Origin: Pseudomonas sp. JAI120
Lineage (GTDB): Bacteria; Pseudomonadota; Gammaproteobacteria; Pseudomonadales; Pseudomonadaceae
Length of the DNA: 64,000 nucleotides
Direction of reading: 5' to 3'
Assembly: GCF_014207255.1 (NCBI RefSeq)
Contig: NZ_JACHCZ010000006.1
Coordinates: 62,001-126,000, forward strand
In this document: positions 51,991 to 61,970 of the stretch, one piece after another
Layout: each line of letters opens with the position of its first letter
Position numbering within the stretch: the first letter of the stretch is position 1
Translations under genes and position numbers: made by a program
Notes under the pieces: generated by a model
What the model was told of the DNA's origin: nothing
Databases searched by the model: none
What the model saw: only the letters and a program-made list of their open reading frames with translations

Positions 51991-53498
51991 GTGATCAGCA
52001 TGGAAATGTTGGGGAAAATCCGCCGGATGTACTTCCGCGACAAGCTCTCGCTGCATCAGATAGCCAAGTGTACCGGGCTTTCTAGAAACACCATCCGAAA
52101 ATGGGTCAGAGCGCCCGAAGCCACTCAGCCGGCGTACCAACGGTGCGCAACCTTCAACAAACTCAGCCCTTTCCACGAGACGCTGGAACAGGCGCTCAAG
52201 GCCGATTCGTTCCGGCCAAAACACAACCGCAGGAGCCTCAAAGCGCTTTTCGAGCAGATCAAGGCCGAGGTTATGACGGCGGCTACAGCCAGCTCACGGC
52301 GTTTGTGCGCTCTTGGCGAGGTGAGCAAGGCAAGTCTTTACGCGCTTTTGTACCGCTGACGTTTGCGCTCGGCGAGGCGTTTCAATTTGACTGGAGCGAA
52401 GAGAGTCTGCTGATCGGTGGCCTGTTTCGACGCATCCAGGTCTCCCACATGAAGCTGTGCGCCATTCGCGCATTCTGGTTGGTTGCGTACCCCAGCCAAG
52501 GCCACGAGATGCTGTTTGATGCCCATACCCGTTCGTTTGGAGCGTTGGGTGGCGTGCCACGTCGCGACATCTACGACAACATGAAAATGGCTGTCGACAA
52601 GGTCAACAAAGGCAAAGGCCGCACGGTCAACGCCCGGTTTTCCGTGATGTGCGCACACTGTCTGTTCGATCCGGACTTCTGCAACGTGGCCTCTGGCTGG
52701 GAGAAAGGCATCGTCGAAAAGAACGTGCAGGACAGCCGGAGACGAATCTGGCTCGATGCTCAAAACTGCATGTTCCATACCTTCGAGGAGCTGAACGTCT
52801 GGCTCGGCCAATGCTGTCGTACACTCTATGCCGAACTTGTACATCCGCAGTACAGCGGTTTGACGGTGGCAGAAGTCCTGGAGCTGGAGCCGGCTGAAAT
52901 GATGCCGATGCCGACGGGCTTTGATGGCTACGTGGAACGCACTGTCCGCGTCTCTAGTACCTGCCTGATCAGCGTGGCGCGCAATCGTTATTCGGTGCCT
53001 TGCGAGCGTGATGGTCAGGGGGTCAGCAGCCGTTTGTACCCTTCGCGGATCGTGGTCATTGCCGACGAAACGGTGATCGCCAGCCATGAGCGCATCTTTG
53101 ATCGAGATCAGGTCAGTTTTGACTGGCAGCACTACATCCCGCTCATCGAACGCAAGCCTGGTGCACTGCGCAATGGCGCGCCATTTGCTGATCTGCCAAA
53201 ACCGTTACGGCTTCTCAAACGGGGACTGAGGCGCCACACCAACGGTGATCGAATCATGATGCAGGTACTGGCTGCTGTGCCAATTGCGGGTCTCGAACCT
53301 GTGCTGGTGGCGGTGGAACTGGTACTTGAATCGGGAAGTCTGAGCGCCGATCACATCCTCAATGTCCTTGCCCGCCTGACCTCCACCGCACCACCTCCCT
53401 GTGTAGAAACCAGCCAGCAACTCAAGGTCGCGCCTGTTGCCAATACGGCGCGCTACGACCGGCTCCGTACGACCGATGAGGAGAATCGCAATGCGTGA
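51991..53498 (+). pseudogene. istA: IS21 transposase IstA, frameshifted
   Basis: The GTG at 51991 starts a protein with the IS21 N-terminal helix-turn-helix (LHQIAKCTGLSRNTIRKWV). Near 52273 the frame is lost: GAGGTTATGAC should read GAGGGTTATGAC to give EGYDGGYSQL. From there the reading continues in the other frame with the DDE-type core (FQFDWSEE near the N-terminus of the catalytic part) to a stop at 53498. A missing G explains the break. Programmed frameshifting is not usual at this place in IS21. Confidence 0.85.
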
Positions 53499-54294
53499 CT
53501 TGATGACTGAACTCAAAGAACTGCGCCTGCACGGCATGGCCAGTGCTTGGGAAGAACTGGTATCTCAAGGAACAGCGTCGACGGCTTCATCGAAATGGCT
53601 GCTGGAACATCTGCTTCAGCAGGAACATGCGGATCGCACGGTGCGCTCGGTGAATCATCAGATGAACATGGCAAAACTCCTCATGCACCGTGACTTAGCT
53701 GGCTTTGACTTCAGCGCTTCCAGCGCTGATGCCCGGCTGGTCAGCGATCTATCCAGCTTAGCGTTCACTGAAACCGCGCAGAATGTCGTGTTCATCGGCG
53801 GCCCTAGAACCGGGAAAACACACCTGGCCAGTGCCTTGGCTGTATCCGGCATTACGGCCCACAACAAACGCGTGCTCTTTTTCTCCACGGTGGATCTGGT
53901 CAATCTGCTGGAGCGTGAAAAGTACGATGGTAAGGCAGGCCGAATCGCCCAGGTACTGCTACGAACAGACCTGGTGATACTCGATGAGCTGGGGTATTTG
54001 CCCTTCAGTCAAAGCGGTGGCGCCCTGTTATTTCACCTGCTGTCCAAACTGTACGAACACACCAGCGTGGTTATCACCACCAACCTGAGCTTCTCGGAAT
54101 GGTCGAGTGTGTTTGGCGACGCCAAAATTACTACGGCTCTGCTGGATCGGCTGACACACCACTGCCATATCGTTGAAACAGGCAACGAGTTTTACCGCCT
54201 TCAACACAGCACCTTGGCCGCCCAGACAAAGATCAAGTCACGGGAACGAAAGCGCAAGGACGGAGATGATATCGAGGACGATGAGCCATTTTGA
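53491..54294 (+). CDS. istB: IS21 helper ATPase IstB
   Basis: The 267-residue AAA+ ATPase starts 8 bp before the end of istA, the normal overlap. It has the Walker A motif GGPRTGKTH, Walker B LVILDELGYLP and the N-terminal LRLHGMASAWEEL. It helps IstA choose a target and assemble the strand-transfer complex. The gene looks intact, in contrast to istA. The slightly unusual GGPRTGKT in place of GxSGTGKT is noted. Confidence 0.93.
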   Translation: MRDLMTELKELRLHGMASAWEELVSQGTASTASSKWLLEHLLQQEHADRTVRSVNHQMNMAKLLMHRDLAGFDFSASSADARLVSDLSSLAFTETAQNVVFIGGPRTGKTHLASALAVSGITAHNKRVLFFSTVDLVNLLEREKYDGKAGRIAQVLLRTDLVILDELGYLPFSQSGGALLFHLLSKLYEHTSVVITTNLSFSEWSSVFGDAKITTALLDRLTHHCHIVETGNEFYRLQHSTLAAQTKIKSRERKRKDGDDIEDDEPF

Positions 54295-54614
54295 TCCGCA
54301 CCATAAATGCCCTGCTGCATGCGGTGGGGCTTGATGCGTCTTTAATCGGAACACTGCTGCTAAGCTTATCCACAATTGCTGGGACAGAAATCAGCAATCC
54401 GTCCTGGGTCAATTTTCATTCGGCAGGGTGGGTCAGTTTTCAATCAGCGCCAACATTTAGAAGAGAGAGGGTTTCGGAAAGTGGATCCATAAGGTGTGCA
54501 GGACGATCTCGACAGATAATTGGACTTTGTTGCATTCACAGTCCCAAGTCTAGTCTAGACAATGGTGGCCATGGGTTTTGCCCCTATTCCATGTCAGATT
54601 CACAAGGACACGCC

Positions 54615-55574
54615 ATGACCAGCAAACAGTCTCCTCCACTCGGGTTGCGGAGCGGTAACCACCGCAGCAGAGGTACTTGAAGGGTGCGATCTATCCAACA
54701 CCACCGCCATTGTCACCGGGGGGCATCCGGCCTGGGCCTGGAGACGACAAGAGCACTGGCCAATGCGGGCGCGCGTGTCGTTGTTGCAGCACGTGATGTT
54801 GAAGCTGCTCGCGCAAAGACTAACAGAATCCTCAATGTGGAAATCGAGCGACTTGATCTTTCCGACCTGGCCAGCGTGCATGACTTCGCACTGCGTTTCT
54901 TGGCAAGCGACCGACACGTCGACATCCTGATCGCCAGCGCGGGAATCATGGCTTGCCCGGAAATCCGTGTAGGGGCGGGTTGGGAGGCACAGTTCGCCAC
55001 CAATCATCTGGGGCACTACGCCCTCGTGAATTTGCTATGGCCTGCGCTCAAGGGTCGAGCAAGGGTGGTAGTAGTGTCATCGGCGGGGCATCACCAATCG
55101 GGTATCCGCTGGAACGATGTGCAATTTACGCAGGGCTACGACAAGTGGTTGGCATATGGGCAGTCGAAGACTGCCAATGCATTGTTTGCTGTCCACCTTG
55201 ATCGGCTTGGTCAACACGAGGGTTTCCGGGCTTTCTCCCTTCACCCCGGCAAGATTCTCACCCCGCTCCAGCGTCATCTGGCGCAGGATGAAATGATTGC
55301 CGCCGGCTGGCTAGACGTCAACGGCCACCTTGCCGATCCGACTTTCAAGACGACGCAGCAAGGTGCGGCAACCCAAGTTTGGGCCGCAACAGCTCCACAG
55401 TTGAATGGCATGGGAGGCTTATATTGTGAGGACTGTGAGATCGCTTCGCTGGATGCAAGCGAACCACCATCCTTTGTCGGTGTTCGGCCTTATGCCGCCG
55501 ACCCTGACCAAGCCGAACGCCTATGAGCACTATCCGCTCAACTTACAGGGATTGACGCTTTTGAAAGGAAATGA
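54615..55574 (+). pseudogene. SDR gene (retinol dehydrogenase/WWOX-like), three lesions
   Basis: The reading begins MTSKQSP at 54615. One frameshift near 54640 is needed to reach VTTAAEVLEGCDL and another at about 54722, in a G-run, to reach ASGLGLETTRAL, the NAD(P) motif. The rest (YGQSK active site) is intact until a TGA at 55524-55526, where a Trp codon is expected; beyond it ALSAQLTGIDAFERK continues to a stop at 55574. It once made a roughly 315-residue SDR of the type acting on large hydrophobic alcohols. Confidence 0.8.
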
Positions 55575-55809
55575 GTGATCGGTACAGAACGTCCATACCT
55601 ATGTTGCTCTCTGTCCGAGGCTGAAGAACTTCTTTGGCTGCGCAACCGAGAAACTGCCCATCGAGTCGCCGCCGCCGTCGCGCACGACGGAAAAACTGGG
55701 CAAAGACCCTGGGCGAACAGTTGTTCATCCGCACTGGCCGGGATAGGGAAGGCGACTTCGCTGGATGGTTACTTTCGAAGCGCGTAATGATACGGCGATT
55801 TTCCTTCAG

Positions 55810-55974
55810 TCAAGGGCCGAAACGCTCCGGCATGTCACGCCAGTCTGCGCCCGAGCAAAGCACCCAAAGGACACCGTTGAGCATCAGGCGATCATCCGCT
55901 CGCGGGCTTCCGCTGCAGCGGGTTTCAGTGAAGATATCGGCGGCTGCATCAGGGAGTTTATACCGCTTTGCCAT
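55810..55974 (-). pseudogene. IS5-family transposase relic (N-terminal fragment)
   Basis: A 54-codon minus-strand frame starting at the ATG at 55974, behind AGGAGG, reads YKLPDAAADIFTETR and then LMLNGVLWVLCSGADWRDM and PERFGP. This is the N-terminal DUF4096 domain of IS5-type transposases. It ends in a stop at 55810 where the Trp of FGPW should be. The catalytic DDE part is absent. The 5' non-coding end of the element probably extends to about 56048. Confidence 0.7.
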
Positions 55975-56103
55975 CGTGGCCTCCTGGCGTTTATGGCGGC
56001 TGATTTTATCGGAGTCGATATTTCAAAGGATTTCATACAGAGCCCAAGTCCAAGGCAGGATAGGGGCGACCAGGCAGCGTAATTACCTGGCCGAAGGATG
56101 GCA

Positions 56104-57354
56104 TCAATAGGCGATTTTACCGAATGGGCGCGCTGTAGAACCGAGATAAAATGACAGGATCGCCAATATTTGTGCAGCCGCTGCGGCGGTCACAAGGGCG
56201 ATGATTGCATCGCCCGGATCTGAAAAGTTTGAGCGTATGAGGCCGAAGGACGCCGGAGCAAACGCATAGGTGGCTTGACTGATCGCCACCATTAACGCGA
56301 TTACCTTGGCGGTTTGTTCGCGGCTGAACTCGGTCTGTGCGATCAGCGGTGGCAAGGAGGTGGCATTTCCGATGCCTGAACCGATCAGCAGCACCGCCAT
56401 CCACGCCACTGCCGGGTGACTGTCCAGGCCAAGCAGCATAAGCGTCCCGAGCGTCTGGATGGCGTAGCCCAGGCAAGCCAGTTGACGACGGTCGATGCCC
56501 TGGGTCATCAGCCGTACGGCGAGGTAACGACCGCCCATTGCGCTGGCGGTGGCAAGGCCCATGGCGAATGAGGCGTTATGGGCGCCCATGCGTCCCACCA
56601 GGATCGAATACAGGTGCGCGATCAAGCCGATCTGCGCGAACAGCCCCAACGACATACCGGCGGCCAGGGTACGGAACTTCGCTGACTTGAGGGTCTGTGC
56701 GGCAGTCCAGGGCGCCACGCTGGCGCTGGTTGCGATGGGTTCGGGCAGTGCTGCGTTGTCGGGATGCTGGCCCAGGCTTTGCGGGCTTTTGTTGAAGACC
56801 AGAAAGGCAAAGCTGCCCATCAGTGCCACTGCGGTGATAGTGATCACCAGCGCCGCCGTGCCAAAGCCAAAACGCTCAATCAAAAACACCCACAAGGGCG
56901 AGAAGATTACCCCGCCCAGGCTGGCACCGTTGTATGCCTTGCCCAGGGCCTTGGGCCGCTCTTTGACATACCAAGGGGCGATCAATGTATTGACGGCGGC
57001 GGCACCCAGCGTGACCCAGCCGATGCCCGAGCAGATGGCGCCGGCATACAACACCCATAGCTGGTTGGCCTGGGCCCAGATATTCACCCCGACTCCCAAT
57101 ACGATGCTGCCGAGCAACGTAATGGCAGGCACGCCGAAGCGGGCATAAATCCGCGGCAGGTTGGCAATGACCAGTGTGCCGCTGAGAAAGTGCAGGGTGA
57201 CGGCTGCCGATACCTGGGCGATCGGCCAGCCAGTACGCTCCATGACGGCCTGCATGTAAATGGGCGGCCCATAAAAACCTACGCCCCAGCCGACCACTGC
57301 CAGGATGAACGTGCAGGTCAGTACGGTTTGTCCAAAAAAACGGGTGTTCTTCAT
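56104..57354 (-). CDS. MFS transporter (oxalate/formate antiporter-like)
   Basis: The start at 57354 (MKNTRFFGQ) follows GAGGAG; two in-frame ATGs upstream overlap that ribosome site. The 416-residue protein has about 12 hydrophobic segments and glycine-rich helices (GVNIWAQ, CSGIGWVTLGAAAVNT). It fits monocarboxylate-type MFS carriers. It is divergent from an ArsR-type regulator at 57425, which probably controls it. Its substrate is unknown. Confidence 0.82.
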   Translation of the reverse strand: MKNTRFFGQTVLTCTFILAVVGWGVGFYGPPIYMQAVMERTGWPIAQVSAAVTLHFLSGTLVIANLPRIYARFGVPAITLLGSIVLGVGVNIWAQANQLWVLYAGAICSGIGWVTLGAAAVNTLIAPWYVKERPKALGKAYNGASLGGVIFSPLWVFLIERFGFGTAALVITITAVALMGSFAFLVFNKSPQSLGQHPDNAALPEPIATSASVAPWTAAQTLKSAKFRTLAAGMSLGLFAQIGLIAHLYSILVGRMGAHNASFAMGLATASAMGGRYLAVRLMTQGIDRRQLACLGYAIQTLGTLMLLGLDSHPAVAWMAVLLIGSGIGNATSLPPLIAQTEFSREQTAKVIALMVAISQATYAFAPASFGLIRSNFSDPGDAIIALVTAAAAAQILAILSFYLGSTARPFGKIAY

Positions 57355-57424
57355 CGCCATCTCCTCCATGTTGGCTCATAGGTTATGCTTGCGATGACGG
57401 TTTCACTTCGAGGAGCATCGAACA

Positions 57425-58120
57425 ATGGATGTTGAGCAATCGGAATTGCGCCTGGCCAATGTCGCTTCGGCGATTGCCGATCCTGCCAGGGCGCGCATGT
57501 TGTGCTGCTTGCTGGATGGCCGGGCTCGTACGGCCACCGAGTTGGCTGTGGTCGCGCAGAAGAGTCCTTCCACGGCGTCCAGCCATTTTAAGAAACTGCT
57601 GGACCAAGGGCTGGTGACGTTGGTTTCCCAAGGGAAGCATCGCTACTTCCAGCTCGCAAGTGCCGATGTCGCCAAGGCACTGGAAGGGCTGTTGTCCATT
57701 ACCTCATTTGAGGTGCCGGCGTTCAAGCCTTCCACGCCTTGCCATCTGCGCCATGCCCGCACCTGCTACGACCATCTGGCCGGGGAAGTGGGTGTCATGC
57801 TGCACGATGCCTTGCTGGTGGGCGAGTGGATGTGCCAAGAGCAGGGCGACTATGAACTGACCCCCAAGGGCATTGAGCACCTGACCCGAATCGGCATGGA
57901 CCTCACTTCCGACACCCGGGCGCGGCGCCGGTTTGCCTTCCCCTGTCTGGACTGGAGCCAGCGCTGCGCCCATGTAGGTGGCACCCTAGGCGCGGCGTTG
58001 CTGGGCCATATAGTGCGGGACAAGTGGCTCGTACATACCCTGGATTCGCGTGCATTGATAGTCACTGGCAAAGGCCGCAAGCGTCTGGCGAGCGAGTTTG
58101 ATATCCAGTTGGTGGTGTGA
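57425..58120 (+). CDS. ArsR-family helix-turn-helix regulator
   Basis: The 231-residue protein has an ArsR-type winged helix (IADPARARMLCCLLDGRARTA, then SSHFKKLLDQGLV and the wing HRYFQLA). The C-terminal half, with a CLDWSQRCAHVGG segment containing two Cys and a His, could bind a metal or an effector. It is divergent from the MFS gene over 70 bp. Longer ArsR proteins of this kind often respond to small organic compounds. Confidence 0.83.
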   Translation: MDVEQSELRLANVASAIADPARARMLCCLLDGRARTATELAVVAQKSPSTASSHFKKLLDQGLVTLVSQGKHRYFQLASADVAKALEGLLSITSFEVPAFKPSTPCHLRHARTCYDHLAGEVGVMLHDALLVGEWMCQEQGDYELTPKGIEHLTRIGMDLTSDTRARRRFAFPCLDWSQRCAHVGGTLGAALLGHIVRDKWLVHTLDSRALIVTGKGRKRLASEFDIQLVV

Positions 58121-58190
58121 CTAGGTTTAGTTTTTGTCACTCGTAGGTTTAACTCAAATCGATTTGGTAGGTGACTTTGCCGGACGGTTA

Positions 58191-60098
58191 GTGCGCCAGT
58201 TAAAGCTGGCGGAGGATAGTCGATGAAAGTTCGATACTGGTAAGAAATGGCAAATCAACCAGACCCCGAGTCATGCATGTTGCACCGTGAGGTGCAGCGT
58301 GAAGCGTTGACAGGGGAAACCGATGGGCCAGCCATTGAGCCGCGTAATCAGGAATTCGGGATGCCGATGCTGTTAAGCGAAGCAGAAGGCAATACGGAGC
58401 ATGGCGTTATACGCCAGTCATGCTCTGATCCCGCGCGGTCGGAGACCCTGTGCACGTCGGGAAGTCCTTCGCACAGAAACAGGGAGATCTCAGCACTGCC
58501 CGGTGCGCAAGCACCGGGCGGAGCAGGAAAGGCCAAAAACCGTAGCCCTGCTGTCCACGGCGCTGAGAAGTCGGATACGTCCGTAGTACCTGAGAAGCCA
58601 TTGAACAAAGGGCTAAGCCCTGCGGAGATAGTGGAGGAAAGGGACGTAGCCAAGGGAAACATCAACGGGCCTCCCGCGCCCCGGACACTGAGCCGGATCA
58701 GTTGCGCGTCGATGGGACTTGAAGGTGTACGTGAAGCAGCCCGAAGGAACAAGGGCACGCAGTTCACGGCATTGCTGCACCACGTCACACCGCAGTTACT
58801 GGCGCAGAGCTTTTATGCCCTGCGCCGCGATGCCGAAGTGGGCGTGGACGGCATGTCGTGGCGAGAATATGAGGAAGGTCTTCTCCAGCGGGTGAGCGAT
58901 TTGCACACAAGGCTTCACAGTGGAGCCTATCGGGCAACGCCGTCGCGGCGGGTCTATATCCCCAAAGCCGACGGCAGGCAGCGTCCGCTGGGCATTGCCT
59001 CTCTGGAGGATAAGATCGTACAGCAGGCGGTCGTTACCGTTATGAATGCGATTATGAAGAAGACTTTCTAGGATTCTCGTATGGGTTTCGGTCGGGACGT
59101 AGCCAGCACGATGCGCTGGATGCGTTGACGGTCGCGCTCAAGGGCCAGAAGGTGAACTGGATATTGGATGCGGATATCACTTCGTTCTTTGATGAGATCG
59201 ACCATGAATGGATGCTGATGTTTCTAGGGCACCGGATTGCAGACCGGCGCCTGCTCGGGCTTATCTGCAAATGGCTTCAGCCGGGTGTTATGGAAGATGG
59301 CCGTAGGGTGGCTGCGACCAAGGGGACGCCCCAAGGCGCAGTGATATCGCCATTGCTGGCGAATATCTATCTTCACTACGTGCTGGATTTATGGGCAAGG
59401 CAGTGGCGCGAGCGACATGCCCGTGGTGATGTGATCGTTGTGCGCTACGCGGACGACAGCGTCGTGGGGTTCAGGACGCAATGGCAGGCTCAACAGTTCT
59501 GATGCAGTTGCAGGAACGCTTGGCCAGGTTCGGTTTATCCCTAAACGCCTCGAAGACAGGGGTGATTGAGTTTGCTCGTTTTGCTGCGAGAAATCGTAGG
59601 AAGCGAGGGTTAGGTAAACCGGAGACGTTTGACTTCCTGGGCTTCACGCACTGTTGCAGTACCAACAGAAGCGGTGGTTTTCAAATACTGCGACTGAAGG
59701 TCAAGAAGCGAATGCGTGCGACGCTGCTGGCTATTCGGGATGAGCTGAAGCGCCGACGTCATGAGCCCATCCGGGCTCAAGGGCAATGGCTTACTCGGGT
59801 GGTGAGTGGTTACTTCAACTACCACGCGGTGCCGGGAAATCTGATACGTCTGGGTGGTTTTCGTCTGGCGGTATGCCGTCTATGGCGGCAAGCCCTCAAA
59901 CGTCGCAGCCAGCGTAATCGGCTTCAATGGTTACGCTACGGACGCCTTGCTGACCTCTACATACCTAGGCCCAGAAATGCACATCCTTACCCTGAGCATC
60001 GCTTCGCGTCACACACCCGAAGCAGGAGCCGTATGCGGTAGTTCCGCACGTACGGATCTGTGCGGGGGGTGGTAGGTAACTGCCATCCCTACCGCGAC
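58191..60098 (+). mobile_element. Group II intron with degenerate reverse transcriptase
   Basis: The 5' end starts GTGCGCC at 58191, the usual group II 5' sequence. Near the 3' end, GAGCCGTATGCGG...CCGCACGTACGGATC (about 60008-60042) forms domain V, and the next hairpin (60062-60095) with a bulged A fits domain VI. The 3' border at 60098 is estimated. The intron is inserted in a PIN-domain gene remnant on the other strand. Its protein has two frameshifts, so it is probably immobile unless helped in trans. Confidence 0.85.
58247..60041 (+). pseudogene. ltrA: Group II intron-encoded reverse transcriptase/maturase, two frameshifts
   Basis: Three frames join to one RT. The first ends at 59071 after IPKADGRQRPLGIASLEDKIVQ; a missing base near 59050 shifts to GFSYGFRSGRSQHDAL. 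The second carries the catalytic YADD (RYADDSVVGF near 59450) and ends at 59502; a missing C there shifts to the third, with LSLNASKTGVIEFAR and the maturase domain X to 60041. The long N-terminus before the RT domain (about 150 residues) may be partly intron structure rather than protein. Splicing by the RNA could persist even though the protein is lost. Confidence 0.82.
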
Positions 60099-60455
60099 CC
60101 GATGGACTTGCGTAGATTGCCAATGCCGGTTGTACCAAACCTGCTTGAAAAGCCGGTGTTCGGCCTTCAATAGTTCGGATAGTTTGCGCGGCTCCTGATT
60201 GAATTCGCGCTCAAACTTCACCTTTTCCAATAGGTCTTCGACGAACTCACCTAACAACGGCCCAAGGTTCGTCGCGTATCGGGAATTGCTGGTGTTGAAT
60301 ACTTTGGTCAAGTCCGGATGCGACAAGCGTGTATAACCCCACGATCACTGAAATCGTGAGTATTGTGGGTCACAAAGCCGTACACGGCGTCGGCGCTGGA
60401 ATTGGCGGCAAGCACATCAATGTATGTCTCAATGATGATCGCGTCGTCTAGCATC
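60099..60455 (-). pseudogene. PIN-domain (DUF4935-like) gene fragment, split by the intron
   Basis: The minus strand reads MLDDAIIIETYIDVL and VYGFVTHNTHDFS (to about 60340), then, after a 1-base shift, LSHPDLTKVFNTSNSRYA and LGPLLGEFVEDLLEKVKFER, before the intron border at 60099. The T(K)NTxDFS pattern suits PIN nucleases of toxin-like type. The 5' end is cut where DUF736 begins. Function is lost. Confidence 0.55.
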
Positions 60456-60752
60456 GGCACCTTCACCGCAGAGAAAGGCGGCTTCACCGGCCAGTTCCGC
60501 ACCCTGACTTTGAACGTCAAGGCCAAACTGATTCCCAACGACAAGGGCGACACCGAGAACGTCCCCGACTTCCGCCTTCAGGCGGCCGGCCACGACATCG
60601 GCGCGGCGAGGAAGAAGATCAGCGAAGCCGAGCGGCCCTACGTGTCCGTATCCCTCGACGATCCTTCGTTCCCGGCGATGGTCTATGATCGACTGATCGA
60701 GAACGGCACGCACGACCTGATCTGGTCGCGCAACAAGCCCAAGGCGGCCTGA
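60435..60752 (+). CDS. DUF736-family protein (integrative-element marker), altered 5' end
   Basis: The 105-residue protein matches DUF736 from SIGTFTAEKGGFTGQF to its end, including FRTLTLNVKAKL and LDDPSFPAMVYDRL. DUF736 genes mark Tn4371-like and other integrative conjugative elements and plasmids. The usual first residues (MATIGTF-like) are replaced by a few codons from the antisense PIN fragment, so the start at 60435 comes from a rearrangement. No good ribosome site is seen, so expression is doubtful. Confidence 0.75.
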   Translation: MIASSSIGTFTAEKGGFTGQFRTLTLNVKAKLIPNDKGDTENVPDFRLQAAGHDIGAARKKISEAERPYVSVSLDDPSFPAMVYDRLIENGTHDLIWSRNKPKAA

Positions 60753-60795
60753 CGGCCGTCCACCGCGCCCCGCACATTGCGGCGGAGCGCCGTGC

Positions 60796-61086
60796 CTACA
60801 GCGTGACGCGCTCCTTTAACACCACCTCAAGCTCCTGACGCAGCTGCGCCAGAAGCTGCTCGGCCTTGCGCGAGTCGCCGGCATAGGCCAGCGTCAGCAA
60901 CGTGAGCGGATGCACGTCCATGACCTCCCACAGCTCGGTCAGATTGTGCATAGTCGGGCTTTTCAGGTCGCGCTCCAGCGAACTCATGTAGGTATGGTTG
61001 GACACGTCGGAGAACGCTTCCTGGCTCAAACCGCGCGCTTTTCTGGCCGTCCGTACTGCAGTCGCCAATGAGTGTTTCGCTGTCAC
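60796..61086 (-). CDS. XRE-family helix-turn-helix regulator
   Basis: The likely start is the GTG at 61086; a longer frame exists but its added part is not protein-like for this family. The 96-residue protein has an XRE helix-turn-helix (AVRTARKARGLSQEAFSDV with SNHTYMSSLERDLKSPT). Such regulators accompany DUF736, DUF2958 and DUF2285 genes in Tn4371-like elements. It appears intact while its neighbours are broken. Confidence 0.75.
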   Translation of the reverse strand: MTAKHSLATAVRTARKARGLSQEAFSDVSNHTYMSSLERDLKSPTMHNLTELWEVMDVHPLTLLTLAYAGDSRKAEQLLAQLRQELEVVLKERVTL

Positions 61087-61339
61087 CAACTTGGTTTCCC
61101 GGAGAAACCAAGATGACAGCCCAATGCACCCAATAGGGCTACAATCTAAAGTGTTCACTCCTGCTTGGCCGAACCGCTTCCGTGCTTTTACGGAAATCCG
61201 CATGGGCGGATTCTGACAGAATGGGGGAACCGCATCCGTGTCTTGCCTGGCCTGCGTAAATCCGCTTCGCTGGTTCCGCGCTCGGTGCAAACGTATCCGT
61301 GCATCCTCGAATGCGTGGGAATTCGGGCTAGGACCCAGC

Positions 61340-61640
61340 CGCTCGTCACCGCTGAACAGCAGGCGCAACTGCTTGCCGGCGGTGCGACTATTCACCCCGG
61401 CGCGTACGCAACCTGACTGCTGGCCGCGCTCTACCCGGCCGATGGCGAGACGGCATGGGGGCTGATCGACCTGGAAATAGGCATGCCCAGCCTGGAGCCA
61501 TGTGAAGCTGTCCGATCTGGCGTCCATCGTCGGGCCGCGCAATCAGCCGGTGATGCGCGATCGCTACTTCCAGCCCGTGCGGCTGCTGTCGGAGTACCAA
61601 CGATTGGCCGAGGAAAACGGCTCGATCCTGGCTGAGCAGT
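61340..61640 (+). pseudogene. DUF2958-like gene remnant
   Basis: One frame reads LVTAEQQAQLLAGG and, after a stop at 61414, LYPADGETAWGLIDLEIGMP; another gives VKLSDLASIVGP and RDRYFQPVRLLSEYQRL. These pieces match DUF2958 in order. The middle is shortened, and a stop and a frameshift break it. DUF2958 is a marker of integrative conjugative elements. Confidence 0.6.
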
Positions 61641-61970
61641 CCCAGCCAACAACGGCGCATTCTGACTATTTCAGTCTTACCCAAGACCTGATTGGCTAAA
61701 TCCACACTCTTGCACCGGGTGCGCATCTGTTGCAAACAGTCATGCTCTTTGACGCGGGCTGCTGCACGGTGCTCAATGCTGCGCACCATTCTTGTGGCGG
61801 CGCAGCCGTCGCATTCAGGCGATTTCCGCAATGCCTTGGAGCGAATCAGTGTTGACACCAGCAGTTACAGCCTACCCCGATTTCGATGACGACTTAATGG
61901 CGACTCGATAGCTCTTCCTGCACGCTGGAATCCGTGGCGAAGTTCCTGCTGAATGACAGGAGGCCGCATC

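Larger units (their letters stand above)
51919..54455 (+). mobile_element. IS21-family insertion sequence (about 2.5 kb)
   Basis: The element has istA and istB and matching ends: left TGTTGCCGCTGACCGAAAACTGAC, right (complement) TGTTGGCGCTGATTGAAAACTG. A repeated GAAAACTGACCCA-type box, typical of IS21 ends, occurs at both sides. No matching target duplication was found at the borders. The istA gene is frameshifted, so the copy is probably inactive on its own. Confidence 0.85.

Noticed and set aside
55575..55790. Possible LysR N-terminal remnant (GEQLFIRTGR-like sequence)
   Set aside because: Only one short stretch resembles LysR and the surrounding frames do not continue it; too weak to call.
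61640..61960. Protein-like minus-strand frame between the DUF2958 and DUF2285 remnants
   Set aside because: It has several Cys and basic residues but no family I recognise, and it runs antisense into the DUF2958 remnant.
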